DNA of 64,000 nt from Bifidobacterium lemurum (GTDB lineage Bacteria; Actinomycetota; Actinomycetes; Actinomycetales; Bifidobacteriaceae). Both the position numbers and the translations under genes were made by a program. The stretch is from contig NZ_CP062948.1 in assembly GCF_014898175.1 (NCBI RefSeq), positions 62,001 to 126,000 on the forward strand, written 5' to 3'. Position 1 is the first letter of the stretch. Every line of letters begins with the position of its first letter. Of the stretch, positions 7,435 through 16,922 are shown piece after piece. Below the pieces are notes generated by a model. That model saw nothing but the letters and a program-made list of their open reading frames with translations. It was not told the DNA's origin and did not search any database.

Positions 7435-9714
7435 ATGTCGACTTACTCCTCCCAGCTGCATGAGGAACAGCAGGCCGTCGACCGCGCGTACGGCCGGTTG
7501 GACGCGTTGCGCGCGCAGACGAGATCCCGACTCGACGCCGTAAGGGCCGCGGGATCGCACGGCTCCCCCACCCAACGCACCGAGCGCGACTCCTTCGCCA
7601 CGATGTACGAGGACCGCCTCACCCAATTGCGCGCCGTCGAGGACCGTTTGGTGTTCGGCCGCCTCGACGACGAGCAGGGAGCGCGCCGATATATCGGACG
7701 CGTCGGCCTGTCCAGCGAATCCCACGAGCCGATCCTCACCGACTGGCGCGCCGAAGCCGCCAGACCCTTCTACGAGGCGACCCCGTCCAATCACGGCGAC
7801 ATCGTGATGCGACGCCATATCACCCTGAGCTTCCGGGAGGTCGTCGGCATCGAAGACGAGGTGCTCGACGTGCATTCCGACCAGGTGGACAAGGCCTCGT
7901 CCGCCGGCACGCTCACCGGCGAAGGCGCGCTGCTGGCGTCGCTCAGCTCGCGCCGCACCGGCAAAATGACCGACATCGTGGCCACCATCCAGGCCGAACA
8001 GGACCGCATCATCCGTTCCGACATGGGCCATGCGGTGGTCGTGCAGGGCGGCCCCGGAACCGGCAAAACCGCCGTGGCGCTGCATCGCGCCGCCTATCTG
8101 CTCTACACGCACCGCCGCAAGCTGGAACGCTCCGGCGTGCTGGTCGTCGGCCCCAGCTCCACGTTCCTGCACTATATCGACCAGGTGCTCCCCTCTTTGG
8201 GCGAAACCGGCGTGGTCAGCCGCACCATCGCCGATCTGGTGCCGGGTTTCGCCACCGACATCGCCGACGACCCTTACGCGGCCAAGCTCAAGGGAGACCG
8301 GCGCATGGCCCAATTGGTCGCCAACGCGGTGGCCGCGCGCGTGCGCGTCCCCGCCGACCTGCCGACCGTGAACATCAGCGGCGTCAACGTGCCGATGCTG
8401 GCGACGGATATCCGGCAGGCGCAAAGCGACGCGCGCCGCACCCGCGCGCCGCACAACAAGGCCCGCGAGACCTTCATCCAGCAGATGCTGCGCAGCATGC
8501 GCGACCGCTACGTCGAACAGCTCGACTACACGCCCGACGCGGCCGAGCGCAGCCGCGTCTCCTCGCTGCTGCGCATGAACGACAAGGTGCGCAAAACCCT
8601 GAACCTGTGCTGGTTGCCGATGACCGCGCCATGGCTTATCGACCAACTGTTCTCCCGCCCCGACAAGCTTCGCGCGATGGCGCCTTGGTTGAGTGACGAC
8701 GACGTGCGCACGCTCACCCGCCGCAAAGGCGCGCCGCTGACCCGTTCGGACATCCCCCTGCTCGACGAGGCCATGGAACTGCTGGGCCCCGATCCGAAGG
8801 CCACGGCGCGCCAAGCCGCGCGAGACGCGCAACGCGCGCAGGAGGAGCAGTTCGCCCGCGACACCCTCGCGCAGTCGGGGATCGGCACCGGTCTGGTGAC
8901 CAGCCAGATGCTGCTCGACCATATCAACGGCATGGACGCGGAGCTCACCGCCCAACGCGCCGCCTCCGACCGCGAATGGGTGTACGGCCATGTGGTGGTC
9001 GACGAGGCGCAGGAGCTGACCGACATGGACTGGCGCATGCTGATGCGGCGCTGTCCGTCGCGCTCGTTCACCATCGTAGGCGATGTGGCGCAGACTTCCG
9101 CGTTGGGAGGCACACGGTCCTGGCCCAAGACGATGAACAGACTGTTCGGCGCCGAGCATTGGGATCTCAACGAGCTGACGATCAACTACCGCAACCCCAA
9201 AGAGGTTTCGGACCTGGCGTCGCGCTTCGCCTCCGCAGAGGGTCTGTACATCTCCACGGTGAACGCCGTGCGCAGCATGCCCGAATCCGTGGCCACCCAG
9301 GTGGTGCCCGACGAGGCCGCGTTGGCCGACGCCGTGGCCCGGCACGCGGCCGAACTGACGAGGCGTTTCGTATCCTCCGACGGCAGCGGCCGCGTGGCCG
9401 TCATCGCCCCCGACGAACTGATCGAATCCCTGCGCCAAGCGGTGGCGCTGCAACTGGAGGCTTCGCTCGACCCGGACGAGGCCGCGCGCCTGGCCGACCA
9501 GCCCGACTGGGACCGCCAGGTCGCCGTCTGCGGCGCCGAAGAGGTCAAGGGACTGGAATACGACGCCGTCATCGTGGCGCAGCCCGGCCAGATCGAGGAC
9601 GACGCCCCCGCGCGTCTGGTGGCCGCGGCCGACCTGTACGTGGCCATGACCCGACCGACGCAGCGGTTGGTTATAGTTCGGACACAAGCTGACGAATCCT
9701 CATTGACCCTCTAA
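7435..9714 (+). CDS. helD: HelD-like RNA polymerase-associated ATPase / UvrD-type helicase
   Basis: 759-residue superfamily 1 ATPase. HelD proteins bind stalled RNA polymerase and free it from DNA for recycling. A basic and acidic N-terminal helical arm (SSQLHEEQQAVDRAYGRL) typical of HelD opens the protein. Walker A is GGPGTGKTAVALHRA (about residue 203), Walker B is VVDEAQELTDMDW, followed by the SF1 motif GDVAQTSALGG and the late helicase motif EVKGLEYDAVIVA. The ATG at 7435 was chosen because MSTYSSQL is where HelD homology begins; the ribosome binding site is weak. It is followed after 9 bases by serA. Confidence 0.85.
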   Translation: MSTYSSQLHEEQQAVDRAYGRLDALRAQTRSRLDAVRAAGSHGSPTQRTERDSFATMYEDRLTQLRAVEDRLVFGRLDDEQGARRYIGRVGLSSESHEPILTDWRAEAARPFYEATPSNHGDIVMRRHITLSFREVVGIEDEVLDVHSDQVDKASSAGTLTGEGALLASLSSRRTGKMTDIVATIQAEQDRIIRSDMGHAVVVQGGPGTGKTAVALHRAAYLLYTHRRKLERSGVLVVGPSSTFLHYIDQVLPSLGETGVVSRTIADLVPGFATDIADDPYAAKLKGDRRMAQLVANAVAARVRVPADLPTVNISGVNVPMLATDIRQAQSDARRTRAPHNKARETFIQQMLRSMRDRYVEQLDYTPDAAERSRVSSLLRMNDKVRKTLNLCWLPMTAPWLIDQLFSRPDKLRAMAPWLSDDDVRTLTRRKGAPLTRSDIPLLDEAMELLGPDPKATARQAARDAQRAQEEQFARDTLAQSGIGTGLVTSQMLLDHINGMDAELTAQRAASDREWVYGHVVVDEAQELTDMDWRMLMRRCPSRSFTIVGDVAQTSALGGTRSWPKTMNRLFGAEHWDLNELTINYRNPKEVSDLASRFASAEGLYISTVNAVRSMPESVATQVVPDEAALADAVARHAAELTRRFVSSDGSGRVAVIAPDELIESLRQAVALQLEASLDPDEAARLADQPDWDRQVAVCGAEEVKGLEYDAVIVAQPGQIEDDAPARLVAAADLYVAMTRPTQRLVIVRTQADESSLTL

Positions 9715-9723
9715 GGTGGAGAC

Positions 9724-10923
9724 ATGCCTAAAGCGTTACTTCTGGAAAACATCCATCCCTGCGCCGTCCAATCGCTGCGCGACCATGGCTTTGAGGTCGA
9801 GATCCTCAAAGGAGCGTTAAACGAGGACGAACTCATCGACGCGTTGGACGGCGTCGACCTGCTCGGCGTGCGTTCCAAAACCAACGTCACCGCCGCGGTC
9901 ATGGCCGCCCGCCCCCATTTAAGCGCCATCGGCTGCTTCTGCATCGGCACCAACCAGGTCGATCTGGAAGAAGCCGGCCGTCGCGGCATCGCCGTGTTCA
10001 ACGCACCGTATTCGAACACGCGTTCCGTGGTTGAACTGGTGATCTGCGACATCATCTGCCTGATGCGCCGCATCCCCGCCCACACGCATCATCTCAAGCA
10101 TGGCCTGTGGGACAAAACCGCCAGCGGCTCCCATGAGGTGCGCGGCAAAACCCTGGGCATCATCGGCTACGGCAACATCGGCTCGCAGCTGTCCGTGCTG
10201 GCGGAGGCCCTGGGCATGCGCGTCGTGTTCTACGATCTGGAGGAGAAGCTCGCCCTGGGCAACGCGCAGCGGTGCGCCACGCTGAATGAGCTGCTCGAAC
10301 AGGCCGACGCGGTGACCCTGCATGTCGACGGCCGCAAGTCGAACACCGGATTCTTCGGCGAGGAGCAGTTCTCCCACATGAAGCCCGGCGCGATTTTCAT
10401 CAACCTGTCGCGCGGTTTCGTGGTCGATTTGGGCGCGCTGAAGCAACATCTGGCCTCGGGCCACGTCTCCGGCGCCGCGGTCGACGTGTTCCCCATCGAA
10501 CCGAAGAAATCGGGCGATCCGTTCGAAACCACGCTGGCCAATGAGGACAATATGATCCTCACCCCGCATATCGGCGGCTCCACGCTGGAGGCGCAGGAGG
10601 CCATCGGCCATTTCGTCGCCCAGCGCCTCGAGGACTACTGGTTCAAGGGTTCGACCTCGCTGTCGGTGAATCTGCCGCAGATCAACCTCGGCGACGGCAA
10701 CGGCATCACGCGCATCACCCATCTGCACGCGAACCTGCCCGGTGTGCTCGCACACGTCAACCGCGCGCTCGGCGAGGAGGACATCAACATCTCCTCCCAG
10801 TCGCTGGGCACCCAGGGCGAGCTGGGCTATGTGGTCACCGATGTCTCGAAGACGCCGAGCAACGCGACCTTGCAGGCACTGCGCGACATCGAGGGAACGA
10901 TTCGCATGCGCGTGATCAGCTGA
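9724..10923 (+). CDS. serA: D-3-phosphoglycerate dehydrogenase SerA
   Basis: Catalyses the first committed step of serine synthesis, oxidising 3-phosphoglycerate with NAD. 399 residues, the short SerA form with a C-terminal ACT domain (about residues 325-399, ITHLHANLPGVLAHVNRAL) that normally gives serine feedback inhibition. The Rossmann motif is GIIGYGNIGSQL. The catalytic Arg lies in INLSRGFVVDL, the Glu in DVFPIEP and the His in LTPHIGGST. GGTGGAG precedes the ATG. A strong hairpin follows the stop. Confidence 0.96.
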   Translation: MPKALLLENIHPCAVQSLRDHGFEVEILKGALNEDELIDALDGVDLLGVRSKTNVTAAVMAARPHLSAIGCFCIGTNQVDLEEAGRRGIAVFNAPYSNTRSVVELVICDIICLMRRIPAHTHHLKHGLWDKTASGSHEVRGKTLGIIGYGNIGSQLSVLAEALGMRVVFYDLEEKLALGNAQRCATLNELLEQADAVTLHVDGRKSNTGFFGEEQFSHMKPGAIFINLSRGFVVDLGALKQHLASGHVSGAAVDVFPIEPKKSGDPFETTLANEDNMILTPHIGGSTLEAQEAIGHFVAQRLEDYWFKGSTSLSVNLPQINLGDGNGITRITHLHANLPGVLAHVNRALGEEDINISSQSLGTQGELGYVVTDVSKTPSNATLQALRDIEGTIRMRVIS

Positions 10924-10956
10924 AACACGACGGACAACGCGAAACCTCACCAACGA

Positions 10957-11011
10957 AAAGCGCCGGCCCTCGCATCCTTCACGGGATGCGGGACCGGCGC
11001 TTTGGTTTTCT
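10957..11011. terminator. Rho-independent terminator between serA and nrdR (probably bidirectional)
   Basis: A long GC-rich inverted repeat (AAAGCGCCGG near 10957 pairs with CCGGCGCTTT at 10994-11003, with further pairing of CGCATCC and GGGATGCG inside) is followed by a T-rich run (TTGGTTTTCTT). It lies between the convergent serA and nrdR genes, so it can serve both. Confidence 0.85.
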
Positions 11012-11043
11012 TATGTTCCTGACGATCTTCGCGCGATTATCGA

Positions 11044-11490
11044 CTATTGACCGTCACGCAAATCGTCGATGGCCTGCTGGAAGTCCGCAAGGCCGGCGAA
11101 ATTCTGGTAGACGCTGGCGAAGCGCAGATAAGCGACCTCGTCCAATTCGCGCAACGGTTTCAAAATCGCTTTGCCGACCTCGTCCGAGGTGATTTCGGCG
11201 AGCCCTCGTGAGCGAAGATCCTCTTCGACCTTCTGCCCGAGCATTTTCAGATCCTCTTCTTTGACAGGACGACCTTGGCATGCCTTACGCACGCCGGAGA
11301 CGACCTTATCGCGATTGAAGGGCTCGCTGTTACCTCCGCGCTTGGTGACCAACAGCATGCTGATTTCCACGGTGGTGAACCGCTTGTCGCATTTGGGGCA
11401 CTGCCGCCGGCGACGAATGGAATAGCCATCCTCGCTGATGCGCGTATCAATCACCTTGGTATCGGAATTCTGGCAGAAAGGACAATGCAT
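11044..11490 (-). CDS. nrdR: Transcriptional repressor NrdR
   Basis: Represses ribonucleotide reductase genes in response to bound ATP/dATP. 148 residues from MHCPFC, the standard NrdR start and length. The zinc ribbon is formed by CPFC and CPKC (about residues 3-34), and the ATP-cone domain follows (about residues 49-139, with [21 protein letters not shown]). An in-frame ATG 14 codons upstream has no convincing ribosome binding site. It lies beside the LysM/lexA pair, an arrangement common in Actinobacteria. No nrd genes are in the window. Confidence 0.94.
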   Translation of the reverse strand: MHCPFCQNSDTKVIDTRISEDGYSIRRRRQCPKCDKRFTTVEISMLLVTKRGGNSEPFNRDKVVSGVRKACQGRPVKEEDLKMLGQKVEEDLRSRGLAEITSDEVGKAILKPLRELDEVAYLRFASVYQNFAGLADFQQAIDDLRDGQ

Positions 11491-11547
11491 TCCGCCAAGG
11501 ATACCGTGCGGTGGCGTATGTTCGCCAGACATCGGAGTTTCGCGACG

Positions 11548-11901
11548 TCAACGTTGCGGCACGACGATGCGTTGGCCGGCCTGCAACGCACCGGATTCCA
11601 AATCGTTCAGCTCGATCAGTTCGTCGACCGTATTCGACACATCCTGCCCCGCGGGAGTGATGCTCGACGCATACGACCACAACGTGTCCCCCGGACGCAC
11701 GATGTAGCTGGACACGGCGGTCGCGCCCGACTCCGAATGCGCCGGAACCGGCGAAATCACACTGATTCCCGCCCAAGTCAAAGCCGCCGCCAGCAACGCC
11801 ACAACCAGCTTGCCCCGTGCGGTCAGACGCATCGTCCCATGGGATCGCGCGGCGCTGCCCCTCATCACACCCTTGTCCATCATCACAGCGGTTCCAGCCA
11901 T
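11548..11901 (-). CDS. LysM-domain membrane or secreted protein, SOS-controlled (YneA-like position)
   Basis: 117 residues from the ATG at 11901. A short basic region precedes one hydrophobic helix (VVALLAAALTWAGISVIS) and a single C-terminal LysM domain (YIVRPGDTLWSYAS ... LQAGQRIVVPQR) that should bind peptidoglycan. It diverges from lexA across three LexA boxes. A divergent LysM gene next to lexA is exactly the position of Bacillus yneA, an SOS-induced division inhibitor, so the same job is inferred here. The frame stays open upstream to 11958, but that start would put two LexA boxes inside the coding region; 11901 with AAAGGATG upstream is preferred. Confidence 0.8.
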   Translation of the reverse strand: MAGTAVMMDKGVMRGSAARSHGTMRLTARGKLVVALLAAALTWAGISVISPVPAHSESGATAVSSYIVRPGDTLWSYASSITPAGQDVSNTVDELIELNDLESGALQAGQRIVVPQR

Positions 11902-11917
11902 CGCAACCACATCCTTT

Positions 11918-12001
11918 CGAACACCTGTTCTATCGAACACTTGTTCTGATTGTGGCACATCTGTTCGACAACGTCAACACGACAAGTCGAACAGATGTTT
12001 G
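11918..12001. promoter_or_regulatory. LexA (SOS) box cluster between the LysM gene and lexA
   Basis: Three sites fit the Gram-positive LexA consensus CGAAC-N4-GTTCG/GTTTG: CGAACACCTGTTCT (11918-11931), CGAACACTTGTTCT (11934-11947) and CGAACAGATGTTTG (11988-12001). A further GTTCG half-site is at 11963-11967. Two sites lie close to the LysM start and one is 56 bases before the lexA start, consistent with autoregulation of lexA and control of the divergent gene. Confidence 0.9.
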
Positions 12002-12056
12002 ATTTCACATGATTTGCACGATACACTGGTCACAGCCGCCCGAAAGGAGCCCCGAC

Positions 12057-12785
12057 GTGAGCATCATCACCATGACCCCACAGCCATCATCAGCAGACAA
12101 CGCGCTGACCGACCGCCAGCGCAAGGTGCTGGAGGCCATCCGCACGCATATCGACGCCCATGGCTTCGCCCCGTCATTCCGCGAGATCGGTGAATACGCC
12201 GGACTGAAAAGCCCATCGTCGGTGAAACACCAGTTGCAGACCTTGGAAGACAAAGGCTTCATCCGCATGAACGCCAACAAAGGGCGCGCCATCGAAGTGG
12301 TGGCATCCCCGCAAGGCGACGAGGCGACGCCCGCGGCCCGGCCCGCACAGTCCGAAGCTCCCACCGCGACGGCGACCATCATCCCCTTCCCCGAAAGCGA
12401 GTCGGTGATGCAGTCGCACGATGTGCCGCTGGTGGGCCGCATCGCGGCCGGCGTGCCCATCACCGCCGACCAGCACGTGGACGATGTGATGCGCCTGCCG
12501 GAGAGACTGACCGGAAACGGCACGCTGTTCATGCTGGAGGTGCACGGCGACTCCATGGTGGACGCGGCCATCTGCGACGGCGATTTCGTGGTGGTACGCG
12601 AGCAGAGCACCGCGGTGAACGGCGATATCGTGGCGGCGCTGCTCGACGACGAGGCCACCGTGAAAACCTTCCGCAAGCAGGACGGCCATGTGTGGCTGAT
12701 GCCGCACAATCCCGCCTACTCCCCCATCGACGGCACCCACGCGCAGATCATGGGCAAAGTCGTCACCGTGCTGCGCAAGCTCTAA
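12057..12785 (+). CDS. lexA: SOS repressor LexA
   Basis: Represses DNA-damage genes and cleaves itself when RecA is activated. 242 residues from a GTG at 12057, chosen because AAGGAG lies at good spacing. The winged helix-turn-helix is in the first 70 residues (SFREIGEYAGLKSPSSVKHQL). The Ala-Gly cleavage site is in GRIAAGVPI, the catalytic serine in HGDSMVDA and the lysine in EATVKTF. A 45-residue Ala/Pro/Glu linker joins the domains. It ends 3 bases from the end of the convergent cation efflux gene. Confidence 0.95.
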   Translation: MSIITMTPQPSSADNALTDRQRKVLEAIRTHIDAHGFAPSFREIGEYAGLKSPSSVKHQLQTLEDKGFIRMNANKGRAIEVVASPQGDEATPAARPAQSEAPTATATIIPFPESESVMQSHDVPLVGRIAAGVPITADQHVDDVMRLPERLTGNGTLFMLEVHGDSMVDAAICDGDFVVVREQSTAVNGDIVAALLDDEATVKTFRKQDGHVWLMPHNPAYSPIDGTHAQIMGKVVTVLRKL

Positions 12786-12788
12786 AAC

Positions 12789-13724
12789 TCACGCATGCAG
12801 CTGCTCGGCGGACGGGGTGGTGTATCCCTCCGGTTCGAGCTGGAACGTGGTATGCGGCACCGACACCGGGAAGTGCTCGCGTAGGCAGTCCTGAAGCTGC
12901 TGCAGAATCCCCTCCGCCTGTTCCATGCTCAGGCCCCGCTCCACCACCACATGGGCCATGAGTATCGGCATGCCGGTGGATACGGTGCTGGCGTGCAGGT
13001 CGTGAACGGCGACCACATGCGGAACGCCTTCGAGATGTTCGCGCACCGCGTTGAGGTCAAGCCCCTCCGGCGTCTCCTCCAACAGCACACGCACCGCGTT
13101 GCGCAGCAGGGTGACGGCGCGGGGGATCATCATCAGGGCGATCAGGCCGCCGGCGACCGCGTCGAATCCCGCCCATCCGGTCGCCATCATCACCACGGCG
13201 GACAGCACCACGGCCACCGATCCGAGCGCGTCGTTCAGCACTTCGAGGAACGCGGCCTTCATATTCATGTTGTCGCCGCGCTGCGAGGCGAGAATCACTA
13301 TGGACCCGATGTTGGCGGCGAGTCCGAGGATGCCGAATGCGAGCAGCAGACGGGCGTCATGCACGTCATCCGCCGACTCTCCGAATAGACGCAATCCGGC
13401 TTCGATCAGCGCGTACGCGCCGACGCCGAACAGCACAAGGGCGCCGCCCGCGGCGGTGATGACCTCCAGTCTGGCCCAACCCCAGGTGCGGGTGCTGTCG
13501 GGCTTGCGGCGCATCAGCATGGCGGTGACCGTGGAGGCGATGAGCACGGACATGTCGGTGAGCATATGCCCGGCGTCGACAAGCAGGGCCAACGATTCGG
13601 TGAGGGCCGCGCCGACGACCTCCGCGAGAAACACCGTTCCGGTCAGCGTCAAAGTCAGTATCAGCCGCCGCTGATGCTCCGCCGAATCGCCTCCCGCGCT
13701 TGCGTGCGTATGATCATGCGCCAT
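12789..13724 (-). CDS. Cation diffusion facilitator (CzcD/ZnT-type divalent metal efflux)
   Basis: 311-residue membrane protein with six predicted helices and a C-terminal cytoplasmic domain; it probably exports zinc or a similar metal in exchange for protons. The N-terminus is His-rich (MAHDHTHAS). The metal-site motif in helix 2 is HMLTD (HxxxD). In helix 5 the usual HxxxD reads EVLND, so Glu replaces His at one ligand position; related actinobacterial members may show the same change. It is tail-to-tail with lexA. Family assignment is firm; the metal is not known from sequence. Confidence 0.88.
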   Translation of the reverse strand: MAHDHTHASAGGDSAEHQRRLILTLTLTGTVFLAEVVGAALTESLALLVDAGHMLTDMSVLIASTVTAMLMRRKPDSTRTWGWARLEVITAAGGALVLFGVGAYALIEAGLRLFGESADDVHDARLLLAFGILGLAANIGSIVILASQRGDNMNMKAAFLEVLNDALGSVAVVLSAVVMMATGWAGFDAVAGGLIALMMIPRAVTLLRNAVRVLLEETPEGLDLNAVREHLEGVPHVVAVHDLHASTVSTGMPILMAHVVVERGLSMEQAEGILQQLQDCLREHFPVSVPHTTFQLEPEGYTTPSAEQLHA

Positions 13725-13800
13725 CGTCGTCCGCTCCCCTCGTCCCGTTCCTAGTGAAACCGCTTCTCAATACCATTTGCAGTTACGTTCCAATACGACG

Positions 13801-13824
13801 AAACCCCGGCCGAAGCCGGGGTCT
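13801..13824 (-). terminator. GC-rich hairpin, probable ldh terminator
   Basis: ACCCCGGC (13803-13810) pairs with GCCGGGGT (13815-13822) around a 4-base loop. On the minus strand it is followed by TTTCG, a weak T tract. It lies downstream of ldh and upstream of the cation efflux gene. Confidence 0.6.
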
Positions 13825-13876
13825 CATCACCGTTTTCACCATAGCACACGCCGCGTAGAGCCCATCGCGCTACGCG

Positions 13877-14090
13877 AAATCCCGCACCGATGCGCACGGC
13901 CCCAAAACGCACGGAACGAAGGCGCACAGAGGTACGTCGAGTTCCGAGCAACACCGACGGCGCTCCATCGGTACCAGGACACAAAATCCCGCACCGATGC
14001 GTGCGCCCCCCAAGGCGCACGGAACGAAGGCGTACAGAGGTACGTCGAGTTCCGAGCAACGCCGGGGGCGCTCCATCGGTGCGGGATTTT
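13877..14090. repeat. Two tandem ~107-bp repeats, one with 17-bp terminal inverted repeats
   Basis: Unit 1 starts at 13877 and unit 2 at 13984 (offset 107). They are nearly identical through a core that includes GAGGTACGTCGAGTTCCGAG. Unit 2 is bounded by a perfect 17-bp inverted repeat, AAAATCCCGCACCGATG at 13983-13999 and its complement at 14074-14090, and stops one base from the ldh stop codon. The right end of unit 1 is degenerate. With the hairpin at 13801 this explains the gene-free stretch 13725-14091. No protein is convincingly encoded. Confidence 0.8.
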
Positions 14091-14091
14091 G

Positions 14092-15066
<975 letters not shown>

Positions 15067-15180
15067 CTATCACTTCCCGTTTTTTGGCGGGATTCCATCC
15101 AAACAACGTCTTCACTCTACTCGTCCGCTATGACGTTCCACCATGGAAGCGCTTTTCGCAAACAGCTGGAACCACTGGAT

Positions 15181-15194
15181 TGTTATCGCTAACA
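15181..15194. promoter_or_regulatory. LacI-family operator-like palindrome upstream of ldh
   Basis: TGTTATCGCTAACA is a 14-bp palindrome with one mismatch and a central CG, the shape of LacI-family sites. It lies 127 bases upstream of ldh and 57 bases past the hflX stop. Global sugar regulators of this family are predicted to control central carbon genes in bifidobacteria; assignment to a particular regulator is inference. Confidence 0.6.
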
Positions 15195-15251
15195 TTCTTG
15201 TCGTAACACACGTGAGCAAGCTCACACGCCCGTCATCTGCCGCGGACCCGA

Positions 15252-16823
15252 TCAGTCGATGGCCTGTTCGACGATCTGCGCGGCCAGATGGCTGTCGACG
15301 TCCGCCTCAAGCATCACGCCGTCGTCGCGGTAGTCCAAAGCGATCACATTGCCGTATTCGCGCACGCGCGAGAGCAGCGCGCCGGCCGTATAGGGCAGCA
15401 GCGCGTTCACATGCACATGCGGCACCGGCAGCAACGCTTCGACGGCGGCGCGCAGCTCATCCAATCCCTCGCCCGAGTAAGCGGAGACGAGATGGGAGTC
15501 GGATTCCAGATTGCGCAGACGCTCGCGCACGCTTTCGTCGACCAGATCGATTTTGTTGAACACCAGCAGACGCGGGATCGAAGCGGTTCCCTCGATGTCG
15601 GCGAGCACGTCGTTCACCGCGTCGATCTGCGAGAACGGGTCGGGATGGGAGCCATCGACCACATGCAGGATCACGTCGGCCTCGGCCACCTCCTCCAACG
15701 TCGATTTGAACGCCTCAACCAATTGGGTGGGCAAGCGCCGCACGAACCCGACCGTGTCCACATAGGCGTACAGGCGGCCGTCCTTGGCTTTGGCGCGGCG
15801 CACGGCGGTGTCCAGCGTGGCGAACAGCGCGTTCTCCACGAGTTCCGTCGAACCGGTCAGCCGGTTGGTCAGCGAGGATTTGCCCGCGTTCGTATACCCC
15901 ACCACGGCGATGGTCGGCAGTCCGAAGCGGCGTCGCGAGCCTCGTTTGACCTCGCGGGCCGGCGCCATCTGGCGGATCTGCTGACGCAGGCGCGCGATGC
16001 GCGTGCGGATCACACGGCGGTCCATTTCGATTTTCGTCTCGCCGGGGCCTCGCGAGCCGATGCCGCCGTCCGCGCCCGCGGCACGACCGCCGGCCTGACG
16101 CGACAGGGAGGCGCCCCAACCGCGCAGTCGCGGCAGCATGTACTGCAATTGGGCGAGCTCCACCTGCGCCTTGCCTTCGCGGCTGGTGGCGTGCTGGGCG
16201 AAGATGTCGAGAATCACGGCGGTGCGGTCCACCACCTTCACTTTGGTGGCGTCCTCAAGCGCGCGACGCTGAGAAGGCGGCAAGTCGTCGTCGACGATGA
16301 TGGTGTCGGCCTCCTCGCGCGCCACGATGTCGGCGATCTCCTTGGCCTTGCCCGAGCCCACGTAGGTGGCGGCGTCGGGCCGGGAGCGATGCTGCAAAAG
16401 GCCATCGCACACCACCGCGCCCGCGGTTTCGGCGAGCGCCGCCAGCTCGCGCAGGGATTCCTCGGCTTTGGCGGCGGTGCTGTTCTGCGACGACCACACG
16501 CCGACCAGCACCACGCGTTCGAGTCGCACCTTACGGTATTCGACTTCGGTGACGTCCTGCAGTTCGCCCATGCCCACGACATGTTTGAGCGCGTTGCGGG
16601 ACTCTCGCTCCTCCCATTCCTGGTCGCCCGCCTCATCGAACGCGGACACACCTGAATGGTCGTCCAGCAGAACTTCGGAACGCCCGGAGAGCACGCCGGC
16701 GTCGACACCGGCAAAACGGTCGGCTTCGGTGGTTGCGGTGCCGTCAACGGCGCTTGTCTCGAACGATTCCGTCCGCTCGGATTGGGTCTCCAGGCTCAAT
16801 GCCACCTTCTTCTGCTCTCGCAT
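15252..16823 (-). CDS. hflX: GTPase HflX
   Basis: Ribosome-binding GTPase that splits stalled 70S ribosomes under stress. 523 residues from the ATG at 16823 (a GTG one codon earlier is possible). The first 85 residues are an acidic, low-complexity extension. The HflX domain begins at RKVRLERVVLVGVW. The GTPase motifs are G1 GYTNAGKSSL, G3 DTVGF and G4 NKID. The Gly-rich signature GPGETKIEMDRR and an arginine-rich helical region precede the G domain. It is oriented like ldh but separated from it by about 200 bases. Confidence 0.94.
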   Translation of the reverse strand: MREQKKVALSLETQSERTESFETSAVDGTATTEADRFAGVDAGVLSGRSEVLLDDHSGVSAFDEAGDQEWEERESRNALKHVVGMGELQDVTEVEYRKVRLERVVLVGVWSSQNSTAAKAEESLRELAALAETAGAVVCDGLLQHRSRPDAATYVGSGKAKEIADIVAREEADTIIVDDDLPPSQRRALEDATKVKVVDRTAVILDIFAQHATSREGKAQVELAQLQYMLPRLRGWGASLSRQAGGRAAGADGGIGSRGPGETKIEMDRRVIRTRIARLRQQIRQMAPAREVKRGSRRRFGLPTIAVVGYTNAGKSSLTNRLTGSTELVENALFATLDTAVRRAKAKDGRLYAYVDTVGFVRRLPTQLVEAFKSTLEEVAEADVILHVVDGSHPDPFSQIDAVNDVLADIEGTASIPRLLVFNKIDLVDESVRERLRNLESDSHLVSAYSGEGLDELRAAVEALLPVPHVHVNALLPYTAGALLSRVREYGNVIALDYRDDGVMLEADVDSHLAAQIVEQAID

Positions 16824-16922
16824 CACACGGTTGAACTATCGTCTTTATTATCATCGTGTGAGCAGACATGACGTAAGCCGACCGAGGAAGTCGGATTGGA
16901 AGTCGGATTCGAGGAAGTGAGG

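Noticed and set aside
7390..9687. 765-codon frame antisense to helD
   Set aside because: Composition is typical of a reverse-frame reading; HelD motifs are complete on the plus strand.
11963..11967. A fourth LexA box
   Set aside because: Only the GTTCG half-site is good; the other half does not match, so it was counted as a half-site.
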